NCBI GenBank assembly: GCA_937921805.1
Contig: CAKZUS010000218.1
Span: 1-8,392, forward strand
Length of the DNA: 8,392 bases
Source of the DNA: an uncultured Granulosicoccaceae bacterium
Lineage (GTDB): Bacteria; Pseudomonadota; Gammaproteobacteria; JABXHR01
Direction of reading: 5' to 3'
Of this stretch, positions 1 through 5,462 are shown piece after piece. Both the position numbers and the translations under genes were made by a program. Numbering within the stretch: position 1 is the first letter of the stretch; each line of letters starts with the position of its first letter. The notes under the pieces are model-generated. The model was not told where the DNA came from. It saw only the letters and a list, made by a program, of their open reading frames with translations, and searched no databases.

Positions 1-1
1 G

Positions 2-1033
2 ATTGACGAGGAGGACTTGGAGCTGCGCATGGACTATTTGCGCCAGTTCCGCCATGCCCAAATGTTGCACATTGCTCGGGGCGGCATCGAGGGCACGCTG
101 CCGCTGATGCGGGTCAGCGATCAACTCACTTGGACCGCCGAAGCCATTATCCAAGTCGCGCTGCGTGAGGCGGCGGCGCAAATGCAACGTCGCCACGGGG
201 TGGTGCGCGATAGCGAGGGCGAGGTGGTGCCCATGGGGGTGGTTGGCTACGGCAAGCTCGGCGGCATCGAGTTGGGTTATCAGTCCGATTTGGATATTGT
301 TTTTGTGCGCCCTGATGGCCCTATGCACGACAGCGATGGCGCTAAGCCTCTGGGGTGCGAGCAATATTTTGTGCGCTTGGCGCAGCGCTTTGTGCACATG
401 ATGAGCACGATGACGGCAGCAGGTAGGCTCTATGAGTTGGATATGCGCCTGCGTCCACACGGGCAAAAAGGGCCTTTGGTGACCAGCTTGTCTGCTTATC
501 GCAGCTATCTACTGCAGCAGGCCTGGACTTGGGAGCATCAAGCTTTAGTGCGCGCGCGCTGGATCGCTGCAAGCAGCAGTGCCTCTGAGTCGTTGGAGTG
601 CGCTTTTGTGCAGCTGCGCGAGGAGGCCCTGGCGCAAGTGCGCGAAGAGGCAAGCTTGCGCGAACAAGTGGCGTCGATGCGCGAGCGCATGCGCCGCGCT
701 CATGCACAGAGTAACCCCGCATTATTTAATCTTAAACACGACGCAGGGGGCATCGTAGATATTGAATTTATGGTTCACTATGCCGTGCTTCGCCACGCGG
801 CGGAGCACCACGTGTTGCTGGATTTTCCCGATAATGTGCGGCTGCTGGAGCGCCTTGCTGCGCTGGCGATCTGGCCCGAATCGCAGTGTCGCGCCCTCAC
901 AGAGGCGTACATCTTTTTTCGCGAGACGCAGCAACGCGCGGCCTTACAGAATATCAACGCAACGGTTGCGGCTACCGCAGAGCTAGTACAGCACCGAACC
1001 CAAGTGCGCGCCTTGTGGGAGCGCCTGTTTTGA
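2..1033 (+). CDS. glnE: Glutamine synthetase adenylyltransferase/deadenylase, C-terminal part (5' end outside window)
   Basis: This enzyme adds AMP to, and removes it from, glutamine synthetase in response to PII, so tuning nitrogen assimilation in the cytoplasm. The frame is open to the left edge, so the gene starts upstream; about 343 residues remain of a family that is usually about 950 long. What remains is the C-terminal adenylyltransferase half. It has the nucleotidyltransferase signature GYGKLGGIELGYQSDLDIVF (near 242-304), with the two metal-binding Asp of SDLD. The later DMRLRPHG motif carries the third acidic residue, and AWTWEHQALVRARW follows it. The helical segment around GGIVDIEFMVHYAVLRHA is typical of the GlnE C-terminus. 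The stop is TGA at 1031-1033. ilvE begins 22 bp downstream, which suggests an operon; glnE-ilvE adjacency is known in Pseudomonas. No frameshift is visible. Identity is near certain. Confidence 0.97.
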   Translation: MDEEDLELRMDYLRQFRHAQMLHIARGGIEGTLPLMRVSDQLTWTAEAIIQVALREAAAQMQRRHGVVRDSEGEVVPMGVVGYGKLGGIELGYQSDLDIVFVRPDGPMHDSDGAKPLGCEQYFVRLAQRFVHMMSTMTAAGRLYELDMRLRPHGQKGPLVTSLSAYRSYLLQQAWTWEHQALVRARWIAASSSASESLECAFVQLREEALAQVREEASLREQVASMRERMRRAHAQSNPALFNLKHDAGGIVDIEFMVHYAVLRHAAEHHVLLDFPDNVRLLERLAALAIWPESQCRALTEAYIFFRETQQRAALQNINATVAATAELVQHRTQVRALWERLF

Positions 1034-1055
1034 CACAATTTGGAGTAATCGCCTC

Positions 1056-1985
1056 ATGTCTTTTGCCGATCGAGATGGCAGTATTTGGTTTGACGGAAAA
1101 TTTGTCCCATGGCGCGATGCCAATATCCATGTCTTAACGCATACCTTGCACTATGGCATGGGCGTGTTCGAGGGCGTACGGGCCTATGCTACGGACGCCG
1201 GACCGGCTATCTTTCGCCTGCAAGATCACACCAAGCGCTTTTTTGAATCGGCCAAAATTATGAATATGTCGATTCCCTATAGCCCAGATGAACTCAATGC
1301 TGCGCATATCGAGGCGGTGCGGTGCAATGACTTAAAGTCGGCCTATATTCGCCCCGTGGCGTTTTATGGATCCGAAGGCATGGGGCTGCGCGCCGATACG
1401 CTCAAGGTCCACGTCGCCATTGCTGCCTGGGAGTGGGGGGCGTATCTGGGCGAGAAAGAACTAGAGCAAGGCATCCGTATCTGCACCAGCTCGTTTACGC
1501 GTCACCATGTCAATATCTCGATGTGCCGTGCCAAAGCCAATGGGCAATACATCAATTCAATGATGGCATTGCAAGAGGCGCTGGCGGACGGCTATGACGA
1601 AGCCCTGTTGCTCGACGTCGACGGTTTTGTGGCTGAGGGCAGCGGCGAGAACTTCTTTATGGTCTATGACGGCGTGATCTATACCCCCGATCTGACCTCT
1701 GCGCTCAATGGCATAACGCGGCGCACGATGATGCGCGTAGCAGCAGAGTTGGGCTATCAAGTTGTCGAAAAACGCATCACGCGCGATGAGGTGTATATCG
1801 CCGATGAGTGCTTCTTTACCGGCACCGCCGCCGAAGTGACCCCTATCCGTGAGGTGGATCGTCGCACCATTGGCAGCGGCGCGCGCGGACCGGTGACCAC
1901 GCAGTTGCAGAGTGCGTATTTCGACATTGTGCAGGGTCGCAGCCCCAGCCATGCCGAGTGGCTTACCGTCGTGGGCCAAAACTAG
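1056..1985 (+). CDS. ilvE: Branched-chain amino acid aminotransferase (class IV, PLP)
   Basis: It transfers the amino group between glutamate and the 2-keto acids of leucine, isoleucine and valine, the last step of their synthesis, in the cytoplasm. The 309-residue length is normal for IlvE. Visible fold-type IV features are HYGMGVFEGVRAY (32-44), the FRLQDHTKRFFESAKI helix, YIRPVAFYGSEGMGL, the probable Schiff-base lysine K160 in CRAKANGQY, E194 in the VAEGSGENFF motif, and the FFTGTAAEVTPIREVD segment (253-268). The ATG is preceded by GGAG at 1042-1045 with 10 nt spacing, which fixes the start. It lies 22 bp after glnE and is probably cotranscribed with it. The GTAAE motif and overall layout favour IlvE over D-amino-acid aminotransferase or aminodeoxychorismate lyase. 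Confidence 0.97.
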   Translation: MSFADRDGSIWFDGKFVPWRDANIHVLTHTLHYGMGVFEGVRAYATDAGPAIFRLQDHTKRFFESAKIMNMSIPYSPDELNAAHIEAVRCNDLKSAYIRPVAFYGSEGMGLRADTLKVHVAIAAWEWGAYLGEKELEQGIRICTSSFTRHHVNISMCRAKANGQYINSMMALQEALADGYDEALLLDVDGFVAEGSGENFFMVYDGVIYTPDLTSALNGITRRTMMRVAAELGYQVVEKRITRDEVYIADECFFTGTAAEVTPIREVDRRTIGSGARGPVTTQLQSAYFDIVQGRSPSHAEWLTVVGQN

Positions 1986-2016
1986 ACAAATGGTAAGAGA
2001 ATTCGCGTGCAAGTCA

Positions 2017-2025
2017 TGATTTAAT
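2017..2025 (+). promoter_or_regulatory. Candidate extended -10 promoter element
   Basis: TGATTTAAT fits the extended -10 pattern TGnTATAAT, with TTTAAT matching five of six positions. No good -35 is seen 16-18 bp upstream, which is tolerated in extended -10 promoters. A start about 7 nt downstream (near 2032) would fall just before the first arm of the predicted RNA fold. This is inference from motif matching only. Confidence 0.35.
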
Positions 2026-2031
2026 CCATAA

Positions 2032-2165
2032 CGCTGATTGCCGGTAGCGCGTAGGCGGACAATATGTTGTCCCGGTGCGCGCGGCGGCGGTGAGCCATCA
2101 ATCGATTATTCAGGTGTGCTTTGCACTACCTCTTCCCGCCCCAGCGATGTGGCGGGATTTTTTTT
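2032..2165 (+). ncRNA. Candidate structured small RNA or structured ilvE 3' UTR
   Basis: A run of nested, well-paired arms precedes an intrinsic terminator. The outer pairing GATTG (2036-2040) with CAATC (2099-2103) encloses GCGCG (2047-2051) with CGCGC (2078-2082). A symmetric 5x5 internal loop separates this from the perfect stem GGACAA/TTGTCC (2057-2062 and 2067-2072) capped by TATG. A second hairpin pairs AGGTGTGC (2112-2119) with GCACTACCT (2123-2131), with one bulged T and a TTT loop. The terminator hairpin with eight T follows. An extended -10 motif lies just upstream. I recognise no known family (it does not look like 6S, SRP RNA or tmRNA). It could instead be the processed 3' UTR of ilvE. 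The pairings were read by eye and no folding energy was computed. Confidence 0.35.
2134..2165 (+). terminator. Rho-independent terminator
   Basis: TCCCGCC (2134-2140) pairs perfectly with GGCGGGA (2151-2157) across a 10-nt loop and is followed by eight T (2158-2165). It ends transcription of the glnE-ilvE unit and of any small RNA started after ilvE, and it isolates the L,D-transpeptidase gene downstream. Confidence 0.9.
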
Positions 2166-2253
2166 GCCTCGCTTGGGGTCTGATAGGCTTTTTGAGGGAA
2201 CCACAGAGCGCAGTGCGAGGTCTCTAGAGCATGTCGAACGAGGACGTACTGCG

Positions 2254-3177
2254 ATGAGAAAAAAACTCGGGGCGCTGTCGATAGCACTGTCGGTGATGTT
2301 GTGGGGCAGCGCGCAAGCCAAGACACTGCTACTCATGGAGTCATCGGTGATCGGTGATCTACGCCATGTGGCCGCCACAACGCAAGATACTTTGCTCGAT
2401 ATGGCGCGGCGCTACAGCATCGGCCACGATGAAATGGTGCATGCCAACCCTGGTGTCGATCGCTGGATTCCTGGCAACGGCACCGCCGTATTGGTACCAG
2501 AGCAATATGTTCTGCCTAGTGCGCCGCGCCAAGGTATTGTGGTGAATCTGCCCGAAATGCGCCTGTATTATTATCCCGGCGACGGTACGGTCACAACGTA
2601 TCCTGTGTCAGTGGGGCGTATGGACTGGAATACGCCGCTAGGAGAGCTGAGCATCATCAGCAAGATTGAGTCGCCGAGCTGGCGTCCCCCGCAGTCGATT
2701 ATCCAAGAAGCGGCTGAGCAAGGGCGTGAGCTGCCCAAGATTGTGCCACCGGGGCCGGATAACCCCCTGGGTGACCACGCGCTGCGCTTGTCGATGCCGA
2801 GCTATTTGATTCATGGTACCAATCGCCCGGCCGGGGTGGGCATGCGGGTCACGCACGGTTGCGTGCGCATGTACCCCGAGAATATCGCGAGTCTGTTTGA
2901 TCGCGTTTCGCGTGGCACTAGCGTGCATTTTATTAATCAGCCGATCAAAGTGGGGCGCGATCTCGACGGTGAAATCTTTGTCGAGGTGCATGCACCGCTA
3001 GAAGAAGAGGGCCTGCAGCCGCGCGATCTGCTCGATCACGCCCTGCAAGCACTAGAGACCGAGCTGGCTATCCCGGCAGAGGACGTTGATCGGGCCGAAC
3101 TGTGGCGCATCGTGAGCGAAGCCAGCGGAGTCCCGGCGCTGTTGCCGCAGAACTCCGTGGCGGACTCGCTGTTCTAA
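2254..3177 (+). CDS. LysM-type L,D-transpeptidase, ErfK/YbiS/YcfS/YnhG family
   Basis: This is a periplasmic YkuD-domain enzyme of the class that joins the C-terminal lysine of Braun lipoprotein to peptidoglycan or makes 3-3 cross-links. The 307-residue product has a Sec signal peptide (1-22, ending GSAQA). A LysM-like segment (about 38-83, TTQDTLLDMARRYSIGHDEM then a VPEQYVLP end) follows, and then the YkuD domain (about 94-227). The domain carries IHGTNRPAGVG (H187) and the catalytic THGCVRM motif (His201, Cys203). The NQPIKVG and FVEVHAPL segments after the domain are typical of the ErfK/YbiS group, as is the length. The ATG was chosen because GAGGA lies at 2240-2244 with 9 nt spacing and a signal peptide starts right there; the frame is open further upstream but crosses the terminator. 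Its 3' end faces a lysine-ending lipoprotein gene 24 bp away. Which E. coli paralogue it matches cannot be decided. Confidence 0.93.
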   Translation: MRKKLGALSIALSVMLWGSAQAKTLLLMESSVIGDLRHVAATTQDTLLDMARRYSIGHDEMVHANPGVDRWIPGNGTAVLVPEQYVLPSAPRQGIVVNLPEMRLYYYPGDGTVTTYPVSVGRMDWNTPLGELSIISKIESPSWRPPQSIIQEAAEQGRELPKIVPPGPDNPLGDHALRLSMPSYLIHGTNRPAGVGMRVTHGCVRMYPENIASLFDRVSRGTSVHFINQPIKVGRDLDGEIFVEVHAPLEEEGLQPRDLLDHALQALETELAIPAEDVDRAELWRIVSEASGVPALLPQNSVADSLF

Positions 3178-3201
3178 TGATTTTTGACTAGCGCGTTTTT
3201 A

Positions 3202-3525
3202 TTACTTAAACATGCTCTGTTGGAACATGCGGTTCAAGCGCTCGGTATTGGCGTTGGCTGTCGCCTGGGCATCGCGCGACGCACTGGCGGCTTGTTCGGC
3301 GGCCTGCTGAGCGGCGGCGGCTGAAGAGGCGGCTTGCTGCGCGGCGAGCTGCGCCGCTTGGCCTTCTTGACTGCTGCCGTTGAGAGATCCCTGCAGCACG
3401 CCGATCTGCGCACGCAAGGCGGCGATTTCGGCCTTCATGCTATTGATCTCTGGGGCCTTACTGCTGCTGCAGGCGCTCAAGGCAGCGGTTGCGGCGAGAG
3501 CGAAAAAAGCGGTGCGAAAAGTCAT
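3202..3525 (-). CDS. Braun-like (Lpp/OprI-type) alanine-rich coiled-coil lipoprotein ending in lysine
   Basis: The 107-residue product has a lipoprotein signal with lipobox LSAC, so Cys19 would be lipidated; Ser at +2 predicts outer-membrane sorting. The mature part (89 residues) has a heptad-like segment (about 27-48, with I, L, I, V, L spacing). A very Ala/Gln-rich stretch (about 56-93) and the ending ERLNRMFQQSMFK follow. The ending resembles the RLDNMATKYRK end of E. coli Lpp, whose C-terminal lysine is linked to peptidoglycan by L,D-transpeptidases. The start at ATG 3525 is favoured by GGAG 9 nt upstream and by normal lipobox spacing; an upstream in-frame start would add 11 residues. It converges with the ErfK-type transpeptidase (24 bp apart) and lies 70 bp after the second YkuD gene on the same strand. 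It is longer than Lpp (58 mature) and OprI (64 mature). Membership of the Lpp family is inferred from architecture, not strong sequence identity. Confidence 0.82.
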   Translation of the reverse strand: MTFRTAFFALAATAALSACSSSKAPEINSMKAEIAALRAQIGVLQGSLNGSSQEGQAAQLAAQQAASSAAAAQQAAEQAASASRDAQATANANTERLNRMFQQSMFK

Positions 3526-3595
3526 GGTTCTTAACTCCGTATAGGTCAGTGAATGCATTTGCGTGACAGATAACTGCGTGGCTGCGCGAGTCGGG

Positions 3596-4150
3596 TCAAG
3601 ACTCGATAATAACGCGCATACCCCATGGAACGTGGGCTTTTAACGTGTCAATTTGTCCATTGTCTAGAGCCACGCAACCCCGCGTCCAATGGAACTTCCG
3701 GTGCATCGCCAGATCCCCGCGCCCTAGGCCGTGGATACCGATATAGCCCCCGAGGGCGGTGTTTTGTGGCGGCTGTCGCCTACGCTCAATATCGCTGCTG
3801 ATACGCTGAAAAGTCGGCGCGTCTATCCGTCCTTCAGCGAGCGCGCGGCTGGCATAGTCGATATTGGGGTAGTCCAAGCCAATAAAATAGCGAAATTGAC
3901 TCCGCGCATTAAACCAGCGCACATGGAACTCCCCTTCGGGCGTGATGTCGTCGCCGAGCTTTTGCTTGCGCCCGATGCCGCGCCGCGCAAAGGCGGCTTT
4001 TTCGAGGTGTAGCGTGCGTCGGCCACCGCGCCATAGGCTGACGCTGGCGTCAGGTTGTCGGACGTGCAGATAGGCGGTGCTGGATGCACGGGTGGGGGTG
4101 CTGGCGGCAAGGCTGAGTGCGAAGAATAAAAATTGGCGTCGTGGGTTCAT
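3596..4150 (-). CDS. Second YkuD-domain protein (L,D-transpeptidase or YafK/DpaA-like), possible Tat signal
   Basis: This 184-residue exported protein has one compact YkuD domain. The N-terminus MNPRRQFLFFALSLAAS contains RRQFL, close to the Tat consensus, with likely cleavage after PTRA near residue 22. The domain shows GRKQKLGDDITPEGEFHVRW (61-80), FIGLDYPNIDYASRALAEG, IGIHGLG (H140) and HWTRGCVAL with Cys159 as the probable nucleophile. This WTxGC form, and the lack of LysM and of the SHGCxRM motif, separate it from the ErfK-type enzyme encoded at 2254. Relatives are usually annotated as L,D-transpeptidases. E. coli YafK/DpaA of the same fold releases lipoprotein from peptidoglycan, so a hydrolytic role is possible. 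No clear Shine-Dalgarno precedes the ATG, but a 50-codon ORF ends on it in an ATGA overlap. The lipoprotein gene follows 70 bp downstream. Confidence 0.85.
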   Translation of the reverse strand: MNPRRQFLFFALSLAASTPTRASSTAYLHVRQPDASVSLWRGGRRTLHLEKAAFARRGIGRKQKLGDDITPEGEFHVRWFNARSQFRYFIGLDYPNIDYASRALAEGRIDAPTFQRISSDIERRRQPPQNTALGGYIGIHGLGRGDLAMHRKFHWTRGCVALDNGQIDTLKAHVPWGMRVIIES

Positions 4151-4299
4151 GGTGCAACTGAAGCAGACGCGGTGTAGAGCGTCAAGCGGGTATTGAGCGT
4201 CTCGAATGTATCGAACATATTGAGCACGTTGAACGACGTGCTGATGCGGGAAGAAATTCGCATTGAATGCTTCATCGGCGTTGTGTCAAGGCGCTGCAT
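4147..4299 (-). CDS. Possible small ORF (50 aa) translationally coupled to the second YkuD gene
   Basis: An uninterrupted frame from ATG 4299 ends at TGA 4149-4147, overlapping the next gene's ATG as ATGA. That is the geometry of translational coupling and would explain the missing ribosome site there. The peptide begins MQRLDTTPMKHSMRIS and contains FNVLNMFDTFETLNTRLTL, a mixed amphipathic stretch without a signal or membrane segment. Internal Met at 9 and 13 are alternative starts. A stop lies just upstream, so it is not the tail of a longer gene. No clear Shine-Dalgarno is seen before any of the starts, and no family is recognised. It may be a chance ORF in the leader. Confidence 0.3.
   Translation of the reverse strand: MQRLDTTPMKHSMRISSRISTSFNVLNMFDTFETLNTRLTLYTASASVAP
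4223..4242. promoter_or_regulatory. Inverted repeat in the divergent region
   Basis: AGCACGT (4223-4229) and ACGTGCT (4236-4242) form a perfect 7-bp inverted repeat around a 6-bp centre, between the leftward YkuD gene and the rightward MotA-like gene. It could be an operator, or it may be a by-product of the small ORF that covers it. No matching second copy was found. Confidence 0.22.
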
Positions 4300-4338
4300 G
4301 GGCTATTTACATACTAGTTATTGTGAAGATATGAGTTG

Positions 4339-5046
4339 ATGTTCCGAATTCCGCTGTTTCTGTGTGCTGCGGCGATTATTAGTCTGCCTGTCTGGACACA
4401 AGTTCTACCGGCCGGCATTGCAGCCGTCGTGTGGCTGCTCGTGTGTGCGTTGGCGGCGGCCATCGCGGTGTGGGGCGAATCCGGTGCGCGCGACTTTGGC
4501 TATGCACTGCTGCGCTCACTGCGCGAACAAGAGCGCGACCGCGATGAGGTATTGCGTGCTTTGCTCTCGTTAGCGAAGCAATCGCGCTTGGTCGGCTTGC
4601 AGGGCTTGGCAGATGTCGAAAGTAACTGGGGGCCACTGCGCAGAGCATCGCTACTGATTGCTTCTGTTGCAGATTCGCGTGATATTTACGACGAATTGCG
4701 CTCTGCACAAAGCCTGCTAGGCTTGCAGTATGAACCGCTATCCCATCGTTTGCGGTGGTTGGCGTCATGGAGTGCAATGTTAGCGGTAGTGGGGGCGGTG
4801 TGGATGGCGCCCAGCGGCGAGGTGGTTGGTTGGGCGTTGGGCGCAGGTCTGTTCTTGGCGCTGCTGCTAATCACTTCGGCACGAATCAAAGTCATCGCCG
4901 ATGCGGAGGCGGCTTGCGTGACTTTGGCGTATGAGGGAGCAGTACGCATTTTGCAGAATAACTCTGTCGAATTCGTATTTCAGTCACTGGTGTCGTACTT
5001 AGAGCCGCGAAACCGACAGTCGCTCCAAGATTTTCTCAGTAATTAG
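4339..5046 (+). CDS. MotA-like (MotA/TolQ/ExbB-like) four-helix inner-membrane protein
   Basis: The 235-residue product has two N-terminal membrane helices (about 4-22 and 26-46), a long charged cytoplasmic stretch (47-139), then two more helices (about 143-158 and 162-180) and a cytoplasmic tail. This is the MotA layout. The segment LLSLAKQSRLVGLQGLADVE (75-94) resembles the MotA stretch of the form LAxxARxxGLLALE. The tail EGAVRILQNNSVEFVFQSL (199-217) resembles the MotA pattern EGxxxIQxGxNPxxIExxL. It is shorter and more divergent than flagellar MotA, and no MotB-like gene with an OmpA peptidoglycan-binding domain is in the window, so a flagellar stator role is not shown. ATG 4339 is used; a TTG directly before it adds one residue. 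A PilZ gene follows 21 bp downstream, pointing to a c-di-GMP-linked membrane function. No strong promoter or Shine-Dalgarno is evident. Confidence 0.72.
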   Translation: MFRIPLFLCAAAIISLPVWTQVLPAGIAAVVWLLVCALAAAIAVWGESGARDFGYALLRSLREQERDRDEVLRALLSLAKQSRLVGLQGLADVESNWGPLRRASLLIASVADSRDIYDELRSAQSLLGLQYEPLSHRLRWLASWSAMLAVVGAVWMAPSGEVVGWALGAGLFLALLLITSARIKVIADAEAACVTLAYEGAVRILQNNSVEFVFQSLVSYLEPRNRQSLQDFLSN

Positions 5047-5056
5047 GGCTTGAATT

Positions 5057-5060
5057 AGGA
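5057..5060 (+). promoter_or_regulatory. Ribosome binding site supporting a TTG start
   Basis: AGGA lies 7 nt before TTG 5068. An in-frame stop at 5056-5058 rules out an earlier start, and the next usual start codon (GTG 5131) falls after the RxxxR motif. The TTG is therefore the only common start codon that keeps a complete PilZ domain. Confidence 0.6.
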
Positions 5061-5067
5061 CTTCGTT

Positions 5068-5442
5068 TTGCAGCATACCAAGCGCATCAACTTTGCCGTC
5101 AACGATGACACGAGTCGCAACGCCTACCGTGTGACGCCAGATCATGAGGATCCGGTGGTGTTGATGATTGAAGGGCGAGTGTTTCGGGTTGTCGATATCT
5201 CGGCCTCTGGCCTGTCGTGCACCGGCCCCGATCTCGATGCGGATATGCGCTATCGAGCGAAGCTGTTGCTCCGAGACGGCGATTGGGATGTGTGCGTACA
5301 CCTAGATTGCGTGGCAATTCGCGCAAGTGTGTATCACTTTCGCTTTGTTGAGCTGGACACTCCGACGCAAGAAACCCTGCACCAATACGTGTTGGATCGG
5401 CAGAAACAAGCTATTCGGCGCCTGCGCAGCGCCCAGGCCTGA
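5068..5442 (+). CDS. PilZ-domain c-di-GMP-binding protein
   Basis: This 124-residue, single-domain cytoplasmic protein has both PilZ signature motifs. RNAYR (17-21) fits RxxxR and DISASG (43-48) fits (D/N)xSxxG, so c-di-GMP binding is expected. Beta-rich segments (VVLMIEGRVFRVVDIS, YRAKLLLRDGDWDVCVHLDCVAI, YHFRFVEL) follow the PilZ barrel pattern. The C-terminal helix (TQETLHQYVLDRQKQAIRRLR) is basic at its end, as in many small PilZ adaptors. It starts with TTG, backed by AGGA 7 nt upstream. It lies 21 bp after the MotA-like gene and 20 bp before zapE, consistent with one transcript. Its target cannot be read from sequence; the MotA-like neighbour is the obvious candidate. Confidence 0.9.
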   Translation: MQHTKRINFAVNDDTSRNAYRVTPDHEDPVVLMIEGRVFRVVDISASGLSCTGPDLDADMRYRAKLLLRDGDWDVCVHLDCVAIRASVYHFRFVELDTPTQETLHQYVLDRQKQAIRRLRSAQA

Positions 5443-5462
5443 GGCCTCAAAGCCGTGCCATA

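Noticed and set aside
1557..2012. 151-codon ORF antisense to ilvE
   Set aside because: It mirrors the codon pattern of a certain gene, has no family features, and its His/Ala-rich composition is typical of a shadow frame.
2038..2253. A 72-residue N-terminal extension of the L,D-transpeptidase, open in frame upstream of 2254
   Set aside because: It would cross the intrinsic terminator and bury the signal peptide. ATG 2254 has GAGGA at 9 nt and is followed at once by a normal signal sequence.
3178..3201. Bidirectional terminator between the convergent transpeptidase and lipoprotein genes
   Set aside because: There are T-runs and A-runs but no convincing inverted repeat in the 24 bp.
3526..3558. 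Longer start for the lipoprotein (11 extra residues)
   Set aside because: It would put polar residues before the signal peptide and ignores the GGAG 9 nt before ATG 3525.
4281..4309. TTGTGT, 17 bp, TATTTA as a sigma-70 promoter for the MotA-like gene
   Set aside because: The spacing is ideal, but each hexamer matches only three of six positions and the key final T of the -10 is missing.
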